In this document: one piece after another, positions 19,274 through 29,374 of the stretch
How positions within the stretch are numbered: position 1 is the first letter of the stretch
Layout of the letters: each line of letters opens with the position of its first letter
Origin: Ichthyophis bannanicus
Lineage: Eukaryota; Chordata; Amphibia; Gymnophiona; Ichthyophiidae
Direction of reading: 5' to 3'
Length of the DNA: 64,000 nt
NCBI GenBank assembly: GCA_033557465.1
Contig: CM066051.1
Span: forward strand, 105,935,026 to 105,999,025
Made by a program: the position numbers and the translations under genes
The notes under the pieces: model-generated
Database searches by the model: none
Told to the model about the DNA's origin: nothing
What the model saw: the letters and a program-made list of their open reading frames with translations, nothing else

Positions 19274-20537
19274 CGAGATCCTTCACCAACTTATCGAGAG
19301 CCTCACCAAATAATAATCTGCCCTTAAAGGGCAGCTTACTGAGGCGAGACTTGGAAGAACCGTCGGCCGCCCAGTTGCGTAACCAGATGGACCGGCGCGC
19401 CGCCACCACGGAGGCCATACTGTTAGCTAAGGAGCGAATTAAATCATAAAGCAGATCCGCCAAGTAAGCCGATCCAGACTCCATGCGGGTAACTTCCAGC
19501 AACCCCTGCTGGTCCAGACCGGAACCCGAGCGCAGACGCTGTGACCAACGTAAACAAGCCCGAGCAACCCACGCCCCACAAATAGAGGCTTGCAGAGACA
19601 AGGCGTTTGTATCAAAGGCTTGCTTCAACAAATTATCAACCTTCTTATCCTGGGCATCCTTTAAGGCCGCAGCACCCTCAACCGGGATGGTGGTTTTCTT
19701 GGTCACCGCAGATACTGCAGCATCCACTCGCGGAGACTTAAACAAGTCCCTGTCCTTGTCGGCCAGGGGGTAAAGACGATTCATGGTCCGAATCCCTTTC
19801 AAACCGGATTCTGGTTGATCCCACTCCGCATGGATCATTTGCTCAACCACCCGGTGCACGGGGAAAACTACCTGGGCGTCCCTGACCGCCTGAATGAGAG
19901 GATCTTCGAGACCCTCCTCCTCCAGAGGCCGCACCACAGCTAGGTTAAGAGTTTGAAGAGACTCAGTGATCAAAGGGACCAGCTCGTCCCTACGAAACAC
20001 GCGAATAATCTGAGCCTGATCTTCCGGCTCAGGGATCTCCCCGTCCTCCAACTCATCAGCCTCCGTTTCAGGATCACCCCCCGCTTCAGCATCCGGAAAA
20101 CAAAGGGTGTCCTGATCCTGGTCCACCAACCTGAGCCTCTTGACGGCGGGCTGAGAAGACTGCTGAACCTCCCCTGAGGAGCAAGGGGAGAGGGAGGCGG
20201 GCCAAGCCTCCGGCAACTGACCAGACCGGCTCAAGCGGAAAGCCTGATGCATGAGGAGAACGAAATCTGGGGAAAAATCCACAGGCGGCGCTACTAGAGC
20301 CGCATGTTGCAGCTCAGGGGCAGATCCATTGGACGGCGGTACCGACCCAGACGGGTGGACGCCCGCCGAAGGGACACTCTCCCCCGATAGAGAGGTGTCA
20401 CCGGGGATAGGCAGATCCTTAAGTTCAATAGGATGTTCCAGGTCTGAAGAAACTGAGGCGCAGCCCCTGCAGATGCCAGAGTCAGTCACTGCACCTCTGC
20501 GGGACCCGCAAATCACGCATTGTGGCTTGGCAGCCAT
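19038..20537 (-). CDS. DIRS B Gag
   Basis: I place the start at the ATG at 20537-20535 (MAAKPQCVICGSRRG), because this is where element E Gag also starts. The N-terminus has CVIC and CRGC pairs, a possible zinc ribbon. An acidic segment follows (PETEADELEDGEIPEPEDQ). The central part is helical and capsid-like (FPVHRVVEQMIHAEW, KSPRVDAAVSAVTKKTTIPV, EGAAALKDAQDKKVDNLLKQ, YLADLLYDLIRSLANSMAS). The C-terminus is rich in Arg, Gly and Phe (FRDFRRFRSS, FRGFRGAGRGF), a likely RNA-binding tail. Length is 499 residues and the frame is intact. It is the first gene after the right-terminal repeat and overlaps the RT frame. Confidence 0.85.
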   Translation of the reverse strand: MAAKPQCVICGSRRGAVTDSGICRGCASVSSDLEHPIELKDLPIPGDTSLSGESVPSAGVHPSGSVPPSNGSAPELQHAALVAPPVDFSPDFVLLMHQAFRLSRSGQLPEAWPASLSPCSSGEVQQSSQPAVKRLRLVDQDQDTLCFPDAEAGGDPETEADELEDGEIPEPEDQAQIIRVFRRDELVPLITESLQTLNLAVVRPLEEEGLEDPLIQAVRDAQVVFPVHRVVEQMIHAEWDQPESGLKGIRTMNRLYPLADKDRDLFKSPRVDAAVSAVTKKTTIPVEGAAALKDAQDKKVDNLLKQAFDTNALSLQASICGAWVARACLRWSQRLRSGSGLDQQGLLEVTRMESGSAYLADLLYDLIRSLANSMASVVAARRSIWLRNWAADGSSKSRLSKLPFKGRLLFGEALDKLVKDLGESKGGRLLEDKPKLNRSSTSACGQFRDFRRFRSSRLWTSQRGCFGARHQGFRGFRGAGRGFSGATSSSASFFNRKPQ

Positions 20538-21368
20538 GTAAGAGCAACCTCCGCCAAGCGGGAGAAAAGGGATCAGAAACAGGGAAGCCCACACCAAAGG
20601 GACCAACCCTATGCAAATCAGCACTGTCTGTTATTTAAAACGGTTTTTTTTTTTGTTTTTGTTTTTTTTACAGAAAATAAAACACTCCCCAGAATCTCAG
20701 GGGTGCCCTGAGCAAAATCGCCAGCATAAGAAACCCCAAAAATGCCAGGGGAACCCGTGCACAAGTGTTAAAAAGTGCCACTGAAAAGTTCCCTTTAGAA
20801 ATCCAAAATGGCCACCGCACTTGTTCACCCGCGGTAAAAAACGGCGCGAAAATACAAAGGCAACCAAAGAAAAATGAAAATAAAGAAAACGGCTCCAAAT
20901 GAAGGGCAAAGTGAAAAAACCAAGAAAAACAGTAAATCGGGAGGCAGGGGAGCTGACAGACCCGCTGAAAATCCAAACGGGAGGGAGCTGCAGTACCCGA
21001 GGAAGGTAAAGAAATGAAAAATCCTACCAGCTCAGGAAACAGCAAAGGATCTCAGCCAACTTCTCAGAGTGACAGACAATGCTGGACCAGGTATGGCTCT
21101 TCCCCGTACAGCCTAGGGGAGAGCTCAACCCAGGCTATAGAAATCCCCAGGAAGGAAGGCAGGAGCCCAATGCAGGACTGGCTTCCCCTGGGAGGTCCCC
21201 TGTGGCAATGCTTTTTTTTTTTTTTAAAGAGACAGCTATCTAGCAAATAAATGGTAATGAACAAGCCAAAACAAAACCCAAAAGAACTAACTAGTGTTGC
21301 TCCTTCAAGTGTCACTAAGTGTGCCCAGAAAGGGCACGCACGTCCTCAAGCTGCAAGGAGACTGGACA

Positions 21369-21492
21369 CACTGGGGGCTTCTGGGAGCTCCGTCTGCATA
21401 TATACTACAGAAGATTTGATTGGTCCAGTCTCCAGGCTGCAGGAGGAGGAGCACTACCCGATTGTGGAGGACTAAACTGGAATACCGAACAG
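21369..21492 (-). repeat. Right ITR and end of DIRS B
   Basis: This is the inverted copy of 15538-15650 followed by the unique right tip GGAATACCGAACAG. The flank resumes mariner sequence (TTTACAGTTGCCTGAC). Confidence 0.88.
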
Positions 21493-21542
21493 TAATTTAC
21501 AGTTGCCTGACAAATAGTGAGGCAGGAGTGATCCTTCAAATG

Positions 21543-21985
21543 GCATCTGTGAGTGACACACGGTACAAACGAGCTTTAATTGAATTCTTGGTGGAGGAGA
21601 AAGAAAGTATGAGAAACAATCACAAACGGTTGTGTGCTGTGTATGGAAGTTCTGCGGTAGATAGGAGCACTGCTGGACGAAGGGTGAAGAGAGTAAAGGC
21701 TTCAGGAAGTGGTAAAACAGAACTGGAAGATCAGCTGCAGTCTGGGCATCCTGCCTCAGCCACCAGTCTAGACAAGTTGCAGCACGCTGACGACATTATT
21801 TGTGCAGATCGGCACATCACGAGTCGGGAATTGTCCGTACAGCTTTCCGTCAGTAGAGGTAGTGCAATGGCAATTATTGACTCTTTGGGATATTCAAAGG
21901 TGTGCACAAAATGGGTTCCACAAAGCCTCACAACCGAACACAAATGCCAAAGGAAAGACATCTGCTCTGATTTGTTGGAGCACAG
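21543..21985 (+). pseudogene. Mariner transposase N-terminal fragment
   Basis: The frame gives KRALIEFLVEEKES, CAVYGSSAVDRSTAGRRVKR, ELEDQLQSGHPASATS, ITSRELSVQLSVSRGSAMAI and LGYSKVCTKWVPQSLT. These are the paired helix-turn-helix DNA-binding region and the start of the linker (WVPxxLT) of mariner transposases. The catalytic DD(D/E) domain is absent; the sequence instead turns into the inverted second arm (after about 21982). It could bind mariner ends but not cut them. Confidence 0.75.
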
Positions 21986-22549
21986 CCGATCTTCCAGTTC
22001 CCTTTTACCACGTCCTGAAGCCTTTACTCTCTTCACCCATCATCCAACAGTGCTCCTATCTACCACAGAACTTCCATACACAGCACACAACCGTTTGTGA
22101 ATGTTGCTCACTTTCTTTCTCCTCCACCAAGAATTCAATTAAAGCTCGTTGTTTGTACCGTGTGTCACTCACAGATGCCATTTGAAGGATCACTACCGCC
22201 TCGCTATTTGTCAGGCAACTAAAATTACATGTGTCCTTTGAAGTTCCAAGTTACTATCCCTTCAATTTCACACCTCTTATCTTCATTCTGGACTGAGAAA
22301 AAAATGTGGGGCATTACTTTCTGAGCAACCCTCATAGATTCATTTGGGACAGCAAAAAGGCTTTCTTAAATTGCATAGCTAAGCAGAGTATCACTGCTAT
22401 CCATAGAGCAGAGGATGGCAGTGGTCACCACTCTCCACGTGATAGAGGAGTGAATATACATAGTCTTTAAAAGATAGCATTTGAATGTGTGTATATATAT
22501 ATATAATTTTTTTTTTTAATTTAATGCTCACTGTTCTACCTCCCACTAG

Positions 22550-22666
22550 GATATTGTCATACAGTTGCTTAGAGACAACATGCTGGCCAAGGTAGATAAA
22601 GCAAAAGGCTTTTTGATCGATGGCTTCCCTCGAGATGTTGTCCAGGCCGAGGCATTTGAGAAAATG
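22550..22666 (+). CDS. Adenylate kinase (AK1/AK5 type), next exon
   Basis: The 39-codon exon follows acceptor CCTCCCACTAG and precedes donor GTGAGT (22667). It begins and ends in phase 0, matching the end of the exon at 1541. It reads DIVIQLLRDNMLAKVDKAK then GFLIDGFPRDVVQAEAFEKM. This matches the AK segment between the NMP-binding domain and the GFPR motif, whose Arg contacts AMP. The GFLIDGFPR core is intact. The following AK exon (around the LID) was not found in the remaining 41 kb, so the next intron is very long or the gene is broken. Confidence 0.87.
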
Positions 22667-23257
22667 GTGAGTTCTAGACTATTAGCTCAAGGGGCCCCAG
22701 GCAGCCCATCACTTTCCTGCCTACCCTACAAGCTGAGATGTGCAAGAGCTGGGTGCTTTTTACGGTGCTCTGCATGAAGAGTGTAGTGACGCTTGGCTTA
22801 CGGGGCTGGCTTCAGTCTGACTGGATGCACCTTAAAGGAACCAGTTTAAAGTTCAGATACAGCAAATTGCTGCAAGAGGGACAGCTCTTTTGCTTCCACC
22901 CCATAGAAATAAAGGTGAAAACGACAGCTTATAGGCAAATCTTATCTCTTGGACTAACACAAAAACATGACTAGTTTTCATAAGCCACTCACCTCCACTC
23001 AATAACAATATCTAGATGGCAAATGTTTTATAAATTTTAATCATCAGAAATGAAAATTGCAAAATCTCTCAAAGATGCAATGTCCAGCTAATACAAGGAG
23101 ATGCCCAGAAAGAAGTGTGGTTCAGAAATGCATCTGCTAACACTCATGCTTAGAGAAATTCTGGGGCGATATAAGCACTATGAATTTCAGCTGTAGCTGT
23201 GCTACACAAGCCCCATTACAAAAGCTGAGAACACCTGGCTGCAACCTTCACAGTCAA
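22667..23257. other. Intron sequence, no feature seen
   Basis: This is unremarkable AT-rich sequence between the exon donor and the left end of DIRS C0/H. No repeat or coding motif was recognised. Confidence 0.5.
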
Positions 23258-24085
23258 GGTAGTTACACACCTGTAGAAGGCGTTCTCTGTGGACAGCAGG
23301 AGTAAGTCCTCACATATGGGTGACATCTCCAGAGCCCCGCCCAGGAACGCTCCCCAGCTTCTATTGGAAGCTTTTGGGAGGTTCCACCGTGCCTGCTTTC
23401 GTGGCACCATCTACTCCAGTTTGGCAACAAAACAAACAGAATACAACTCCTCAGGGAGATGAGTGGGTTGCATTCCTGTTGTCCACAGGGAACACCCACT
23501 ATAGGTGAGTAAAGCATAGTTACTCACTTGTAACAGGTGATCTCCAAGAACAGCAGGAATTTAATCTTCACACATGGGTATCGTCGGCGACAGAGCCCAT
23601 GTGGGAGCGCTACTCAGCATCCAATAGGAAAGCTTTTGGGAGCATCCCACTGCACCTGCATCGCTGCCTTCCCACCTTTTCAACTCTCCCTCTTCAGTTG
23701 AGTTTATAGCTGAGAGAAGGAGAGAAAGAGAAAGACAACTCCTAGGGGAGGTGGGTGGGTTGTGAAGACTAAATTCTTGCTGTTCCCAGAGATCGCCTGT
23801 TACAGGTGAGTAACTATGCTATCTCCAGGAACAAGCAGGAATGTAGTCTTCACACATGGGGACTCCCCAGCTAAGAGATGCCAGAGAGATGACCCCAGAA
23901 AGCTGTGAAACCCAGGATGAGATGGGTCATGCTTCCTCCCATGGATCTCTGGCATTGAAACCCGGGACGGCGGGTAGGAGTTGTTCTAAGTCTGGTCAGG
24001 CTGTTCTCCAGCATCTTTCAAACAAGGCATCCCAACAGGAGTCCTTGTCCAAGCAGTAGTAAGCTGCAAAGGTGTGTACTGAAGC

Positions 24086-25514
24086 CTAAGTGGCTGCTCT
24101 AAAAATGTCGTCAATGGACACAGAGTGAAGGTTAGCCATAGAGGCTGCCACTGCTCTCACACTGTGAGCTGTGACATGACCTTCAAGAGAGTCCCTTACT
24201 CTCATATGCAAAGGATATGCAATTAGCAATCCATTTAGACAAAGTTCGCTTGGAAACTGGTAGTCCAAGATGACTAGAATCAAAGGCATCAAAAAGCTGG
24301 AAAGACCTATGTTGCTTAGTTCTCTGAAGGTAAAAAGCCAAGGCTCTTTTATAATCTAGAGTGTGTAGATTCCTTTCTGCATTGGAGGCATGAGGCCTAG
24401 GAAAGAATACAGGAAGGTAAACAGATTGGTTTAAAAGAAAAGGCAAAACCTCCTTTGGCATAAAGCGAGGGTGAGTCCTAAGGACTACTTTATTATGGTG
24501 GAATCTTGTATAAGGAGGATCAGCCACTAAAGCCTGTAGCTCACCGATGCGTCTTGCAGAAATGAGAGCAATTAGGACAATCACCTTCCAAGAAAGAAAC
24601 TTTAGGGATGTAGTGGCTAAGGGTTTGAAGGGCGGTTTCATGAACTGCCCAAGGATGAGATTCAAATCCCATGCCACGGGTAGTGGCTTAATGGGAGGTT
24701 TTGTTAAGAGTAGACCTCTCATAAATCTTGCTACAAGTGGTTGAGAGGAAACAGGTTGTCCAGCCAAGGGCTTGTGGAAAGCTGCAATGGCACTAAGATG
24801 GACTCTTACTGAATTGGTCTTAAGACCAGAGGATGACAAATGGAGGGGATACTCCAGTAACGCCGCCACTGGCACTGAAAAGGGATTAAGCTCCTTTTTT
24901 GAACACCAAATAGAGAACCTTTTCCACTTAAAGGCGTAGGCTCGCCTTGTGGAAGGTTTTCTTGAAGCCAAAAGGATATCCTTTACCTGTTGAGAAAGAT
25001 TGATATCCTGGAATTCTAGGATCTCAGGAGCCATGCCCTGAGGTGTCGAGACTGAGGATTCTGGTGCAGTAGTGTCCCGTTCTCCTGGGAAAGAAGATCT
25101 GGAGCACATCCCAACGCCAGGGGTCTGGCTTGAGAGAGACGTAGAAGCAGAGGATACCACGGTTGTCGTGGCCAGAATGGGGCTATGAGGATCATATGAC
25201 CTCCATGTCTCTGAAGCTTGAAGAGAGTTTTGGGAATGAGGGGAATGGGTGGGAAGGCAAAGAGGAAGTCTTGACCCCAGTGGAGGTGGAAGGCATCCCT
25301 TGACTGACAGTTTTGAGCCGGCATTCTGGAACAGAACCGGGGAAGTTTTGCATGCTGAGGACTTGCAAAGAGGTCTATATCTGGAGATCCCCAGATCTGA
25401 AAAATTCGAGCAATTTGCTCTGGATGAAGAGACCACTCGTGTGGCAGCAGTACTTGACTGAGTTCGTCTGCCAAGAGATTTTGCATTATATAGAAAACTG
25501 TTACTCCATTGCAA
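24086..25514 (-). pseudogene. DIRS C tyrosine recombinase, frameshift and stop
   Basis: The frame 25514-24183 includes ILLASRKPSTRRAYAFKW, the first Arg in SARRIGELQAL, LPFLLNQSVYLPVF and GLPVSKRTLSKWIANCISF. It then shifts near 24215 to the frame holding EGHVTAHSVRAVAASMANL and DDIFRAAT. After RAAT a TAG replaces the Trp codon of RAATW, ending the protein before the nucleophile Tyr (YYC just downstream). The recombinase is therefore inactive twice over. The upstream part of the frame overlaps RNase H/MT coding. Confidence 0.75.
25016..25486 (-). pseudogene. DIRS C RNase H end and MT-like domain fragment
   Basis: It reads NLLADELSQVLLPHEWSLH (RNase H end), DIDLFASPQHAKLPRFCSR, FAFPPIPLIPKTLF and LIAPFWPRQPWYPLLL, the DIRS methyltransferase-like domain. 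It is cut off at 25486 by 155-170 bases of unassigned filler. The next copy (Y) resumes with about 50 bases of the same RNase H region. Confidence 0.72.
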
Positions 25515-25654
25515 ACTCCAGAACTCTAATCAATTTCTCGTTCCCAATACTTAAACAAATATGAATTGTTGTTAAAAGCAACAGGTCTCAGACTTCAGAG
25601 AGCTACAGGTCTTTATGGCTTCGACCCAATGCTCTAGTTTGCATCAATGACCCA

Positions 25655-27141
25655 TATGCTGCTTCGTGTGGGAGCAGAACTCGACTGAGTCTGTCTGCCC
25701 AAGAGTTTTGAATGCCTGGAAGATACACTGCCAGAAGATGGATGTGATGCTCTCTGGCGAAGGCCCACAGTTGCAAAGCTTTGTTGCAAGGCGACAGAGA
25801 GCCAGTCCCTCCCTGCTTGTTTACATAAAACATGGCTACTTGGTTGTCCGTATGGATGAGGACTGTCCTGTAGCTGAGCAGGGAGTGGAACACTCTGAGA
25901 GCTAAGAATATTGCTCTGAGTTCCAAGAGATTGATATGCAGAGAAGTCTCCTGTGGAGACCAGATGCCCTGGATGGAGAGATCCTGCAAATGAGCTCCCC
26001 AACCCATTGGAGAAGCATCTGTTGTCAGAGTTGCTTGGGGTAGCGACTGCTGAAAAGGGGACCCCAGCAACAGATTTGGAGGAGACTTCCACCACTGGAG
26101 AGACCAAAATAGGCGACTGGAGTTTGCTATTTTGTCTGACAGGCAACCTGATGCCTGAGTCCATTGGGTGGACAAAGTCCATTGAGCTGCCCTCATGTGA
26201 AGGCGAGCATATGGACCACATGCACGGTGGATGCCATGTGGCCTAATAGTTTTAACATCTCTCGAGCAGTTAAATGGGACTTTAACTGTATCTGGGAGGC
26301 TAACTGCACCAGGCGTAGGCAACGGGCCTGAGGAAGATAGGCCCTTGCAGTTGTGGTATCCAGCAAGGCCCCTATAAACTCCAGGGACTGAATAGGGGTG
26401 AGATGGGATTTTGGGATGTGTATTACCAGTCCCAAATACTGAAGAATACGCATTGTGCAGGTTAGACAAATCTGGGCCTCTGACTGGGATGGAGCTCGAA
26501 TGAGCCAGTCGTCCAGATATGGGAAAACGAATATTCCTAGAGTGCGCAGAAATGCAGCTACTACTGCCATGCATTTTGTTAACATCCTTGGTGCAGAGGT
26601 CAGACCGAAAGGAAGCACCCTATATTGATAGTGCTTTCCTTGAAAAAGGAATCGAAGGAACCTTCTGTGTGTACGCATCCTTGAGATCTAGAGAACAAAG
26701 CCAATCCTGACTCTGAAGGTATGGCAGCAGAGTACCGAGAGAAATCATCTTGAATGTCTCTTTGAATAGAAACTTGTTCAATTCTCTGAGATCTAAAAGG
26801 GGTCTGTAGCCCCCTGTTTTCTTTGGAATAAGAAAATAAGGGGAGTAGAACCCTGAGCCCTGTTGAAGAAGGGGTACTTCTTCTATTGCCCTTTGGGCAA
26901 GAAGGGTAGCAATCTCCTGACCCAGAAGGTTGAGGAGAGATGTTGGAGAATTGGACTGTTTCACCATGGTGTGGGGAGGAAGGTTTAAGAAATGAAGCTT
27001 GTACCCTTCCTTTACAATGGAGAGGGTCCATTGCTCTGCTGTGATTTGCTCCCATCTGGGAGCAAAGTAAGCTAACCTTCCTGGAATGGTGAGGGGCTCT
27101 GGTTCTTCCAGAGCCAGAAAGGCTAAGTTCTCTAGTTGCAA
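25655..27141 (-). pseudogene. DIRS Y RT / RNase H, frameshifted
   Basis: Three frames carry one protein. 27141-26620: YFAPRWEQITAEQWTLSIVK, GFYSPYFLIPKKTGGYRPL, WLCSLDLKDAYT. 26678-26193: FLRFLFQGKHYQYRVLPFGL, FVFPYLDDWLIRA, EMLKLLGHMASTVH. Then a third frame down to about 25655: TTDASPMGWGAH, INLLELRAIFLAL, HTDNQVAMFYVNKQGGTGS. RT and RNase H catalytic residues are visible, but at least two frameshifts prevent expression. Confidence 0.75.
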
Positions 27142-27177
27142 GTCAAAGGCCCTGAGGAGGCTGAGGCTGCTGGGCCG

Positions 27178-29001
27178 TCAGAGGCCTGCAGCCTTTGACT
27201 TGGCCTGTTTAGGTGGTTGCTGACGCTTTGCAGTAAAACGACCTGCAGCAGAGGCCTGCTGACCATAAGTAGGATAGTATCTTCCCTTTTTAGAAAAAGG
27301 TGTCTTTTTGAACAATCTTTTCTTAGCAGGAGCAGAGGTAAACTTTGAAAGTCGATCCAAAGCAGAGTTCTCAGCATCCATCTGAGTGGCCTTTGCTTTC
27401 CAATCCCTGCCAAAAAGGTTTTCACCTGTACAAGGAAGATTTCCCAGTTCATCTTGGACCCAGAGTTCCAAATCAGATGCTTGTAACCAAGCAATTCTGC
27501 GTGCACCTATGGCAATAGCCAAGGCTCTGCTTACACACTCAAAAGAGTCAAAGGCTGCACGGTTGGAAAATTTGGAAACATCTTGGGCATGTTTAAGCCA
27601 AGTGAGGAATTCCTGCCTTTTATCTTCTGAAATAAAAGGGGCTAAAGTCTGCAGATGATCTGTGACTTCCTTTAGAAACATCCCCATATAGAGACTATAG
27701 GAGTTGATTCTGGCAGCAAGCATATTAGCTTGGAAAACCCTTCTGCCAAAAGCATCAAGGGTTCTGCATTCACGTCCTGGAGGATTAGAGGAGTGTCTCT
27801 TTGCACTCCTTATTTTCCTCATGGCAGACTCTACCACAATAGAGTGGTGAGGAAGCTGAGACTTATGAAAGCCAGGACAAGGAGGGACACGGTACATGGT
27901 GTCTAACCTACGAGAATGAGGAGAGATAGTAAGAGGAGTCTCCCACATGCTCAACATGAGATCATAGAGAATCTCATGAATAGGTAAGGTGGCTGCTTCC
28001 TTAGGAGCCTTAGGATATTGCAAAATATCTAATTGCTTGGCTCTAGGCTCTGACTCAGGGGCCACTGTAATGGAGAGGCCCCTAGCCACCTCCCTAATGA
28101 AGTCCTGAAAAGACAAGTCTTCTGGAGGAGACATTCTTCGTTTTGAAGAATCAGATGCCTGAGGAAGAAGTACCGGCGCCTCGACAGAAGCCTCCGACTC
28201 ATCAGAGTCTTCGGAGGAATCGAAGTATCGCCTGTCTGGATGCTCCTGTAAAGCCCGATACGCGTACCGAGTGGGATCGACATCGGGAGTAAGCGGTACC
28301 GGTTCGGTACCGATGGGCATCATAGGACAGGGTACCGTTGCAGTCGACACAGAAGCCGATGTCGATGCAATCAGTACCGGCACCGGAAACGATGCCGGTG
28401 CCGGAGTCGGTACCGGCAACGGAGATTGTTGCGGTACCGAAGGCGTCGAAGCCTGTATAAACGCCGTTAGGGTGCGCTGCATGGACAGAATCTTCTGATC
28501 CATCAACGCCACCATAGTCTGGATGTCGGTACCGGTGGCCACCGGTACCCCAGAACACGGCAACAGGTGATCGGTCGAGGCCGAGCCATCGATGTCAACC
28601 TGTGACCCCATAGATAATGCTTTGGAAGCCGGAACTTCCCGCCGGGGTAATTTTGCCGGTACGGATTCCTCGAGGACAAGCCCGGAGGCATCTCGATGCT
28701 TAGAGGGAGATTTGCCCTTCGAGGACCGGCTAGATTTATGTTTGGTTACCTGAGATCCATGGGAGGAAGAAGCAGCCCTGGAAGACGTCCATGCCACCGA
28801 GGCTGCATCAGAGGGAAACAGGGTACTGAGCTTGGCTGCTCGGTTCTGCCGACCTCTTTTAGACATCATGGTACAGGACACACAATCCGTGATGGAATGG
28901 TCAGGACCCAAACATTTTAGACACCAGTCATGGGTGTCTGTGACAGAAATAGTACCGCCACACTTCGTGCACTTTTTAAACCCGGAAGCGGGCTTCTCCA
29001 T
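27178..29001 (-). CDS. DIRS Y Gag, intact frame
   Basis: I choose the ATG at 29001-28999 (MEKPASGFKKCTKCGGTIS), because copies Z and A start at the same place. The Cys/His cluster is CTKC, DTHDWCLKCLGPDH and CVSC. The middle is Ser/Thr/Pro/Val rich with many GGTACCG-type repeats in the DNA. The helical part (YRVPPCPGFHKSQLPHHSIV, VESAMRKIRSAKRH, LDAFGRRVFQANML, YSLYMGMFLKEVTDHLQ) aligns with element A. About 607 residues, no internal stop. Presumed role: nucleocapsid. Confidence 0.78.
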   Translation of the reverse strand: MEKPASGFKKCTKCGGTISVTDTHDWCLKCLGPDHSITDCVSCTMMSKRGRQNRAAKLSTLFPSDAASVAWTSSRAASSSHGSQVTKHKSSRSSKGKSPSKHRDASGLVLEESVPAKLPRREVPASKALSMGSQVDIDGSASTDHLLPCSGVPVATGTDIQTMVALMDQKILSMQRTLTAFIQASTPSVPQQSPLPVPTPAPASFPVPVLIASTSASVSTATVPCPMMPIGTEPVPLTPDVDPTRYAYRALQEHPDRRYFDSSEDSDESEASVEAPVLLPQASDSSKRRMSPPEDLSFQDFIREVARGLSITVAPESEPRAKQLDILQYPKAPKEAATLPIHEILYDLMLSMWETPLTISPHSRRLDTMYRVPPCPGFHKSQLPHHSIVVESAMRKIRSAKRHSSNPPGRECRTLDAFGRRVFQANMLAARINSYSLYMGMFLKEVTDHLQTLAPFISEDKRQEFLTWLKHAQDVSKFSNRAAFDSFECVSRALAIAIGARRIAWLQASDLELWVQDELGNLPCTGENLFGRDWKAKATQMDAENSALDRLSKFTSAPAKKRLFKKTPFSKKGRYYPTYGQQASAAGRFTAKRQQPPKQAKSKAAGL

Positions 29002-29374
29002 GAGGAGAAAATGTTTAGGCCTAAGGCCTAAACCGCAAATGCACAGTTGAAGAAGAAAAGTTGTTTGGGTTTTTTTGTATAAGAAAGAAAAGACCGGCGG
29101 TACCGGTCTGACGTCAAAGAAGGCAGACGCGACATAGAAAAATAAAGAAAAAAATAAATAATTCTTCTGCGGTGACAGGGACACGACCTGCTGGCTCCGC
29201 GGAAAAGAAGAACTGGAGAGAGGCGGTTGGGAAAGGCGGGAAGGCAGCGCGCAGGCGCTGTGGGATGCTCCCAAAAGCTTTCTTACTGGATGCTGGGGAG
29301 CGTTCCCGCGCAGGCTCCGTCGGTACCGACGATACCCATATGTGAAGACTCATTCCTGCTTGTTCCTGGAGATA

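Larger units (their letters stand above)
15495..21492 (-). mobile_element. DIRS element B, structurally and coding complete (B-type)
   Basis: Left ITR 15538-15650 and right ITR 21369-21480 are inverted copies (CACAATCGGGTAGTGCTCC, AGGAGGAG, CTGTAGTATATATGCAGACG). Outer ends 15495-15537 and 21481-21492 are unique. The ICR at 15985-16080 is complementary to both ends joined. Gag (499 codons), RT/RH/MT (712) and YR (978) are all open. Many CpG dinucleotides remain, suggesting a young insertion. It lies inside one arm of a mariner foldback, so the empty site is known from the other arm. TAAT is found at both flanks. Confidence 0.92.
15386..22332 (+). mobile_element. Mariner-derived palindromic element, split by DIRS B
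   Basis: The left end AGGGTTGCTCAGAAAGTAAT and the right end are exact inverted copies over the first dozens of bases. The two arms are about 350 bases each: arm 1 is 15386-15494 plus 21493-21737, arm 2 is 21982-22332. The spacer holds transposase sequence. Removing DIRS B (15495-21492) restores arm 1 to match arm 2. The element is a foldback built from the 5' part of a mariner and would need transposase in trans. Confidence 0.8.
1542..22549 (+). other. 21-kb intron of the adenylate kinase gene
   Basis: The intron is bounded by donor GTGAGT at 1542 and acceptor CCTCCCACTAG ending at 22549. Both flanking exons join in phase 0, which supports one transcript. It contains the rearranged DIRS element G with DIRS A inside it, several LINE and SINE fragments, and a mariner-derived element split by the intact DIRS B. 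Those DIRS elements are antisense to the host gene. Confidence 0.75.
25655..29374 (-). mobile_element. DIRS Y: right half of an A-type copy
   Basis: It begins inside RNase H (WADRLSRVLLPHE) and runs through RT and a full gag to a complete right terminus (29210-29374, GTCGGTACCGACGATACCC, ending TTCCTGGAGATA). No left terminus, ICR or YR belongs to it. The bases beyond 29374 are mid-RT sequence of copy Z. Confidence 0.65.
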
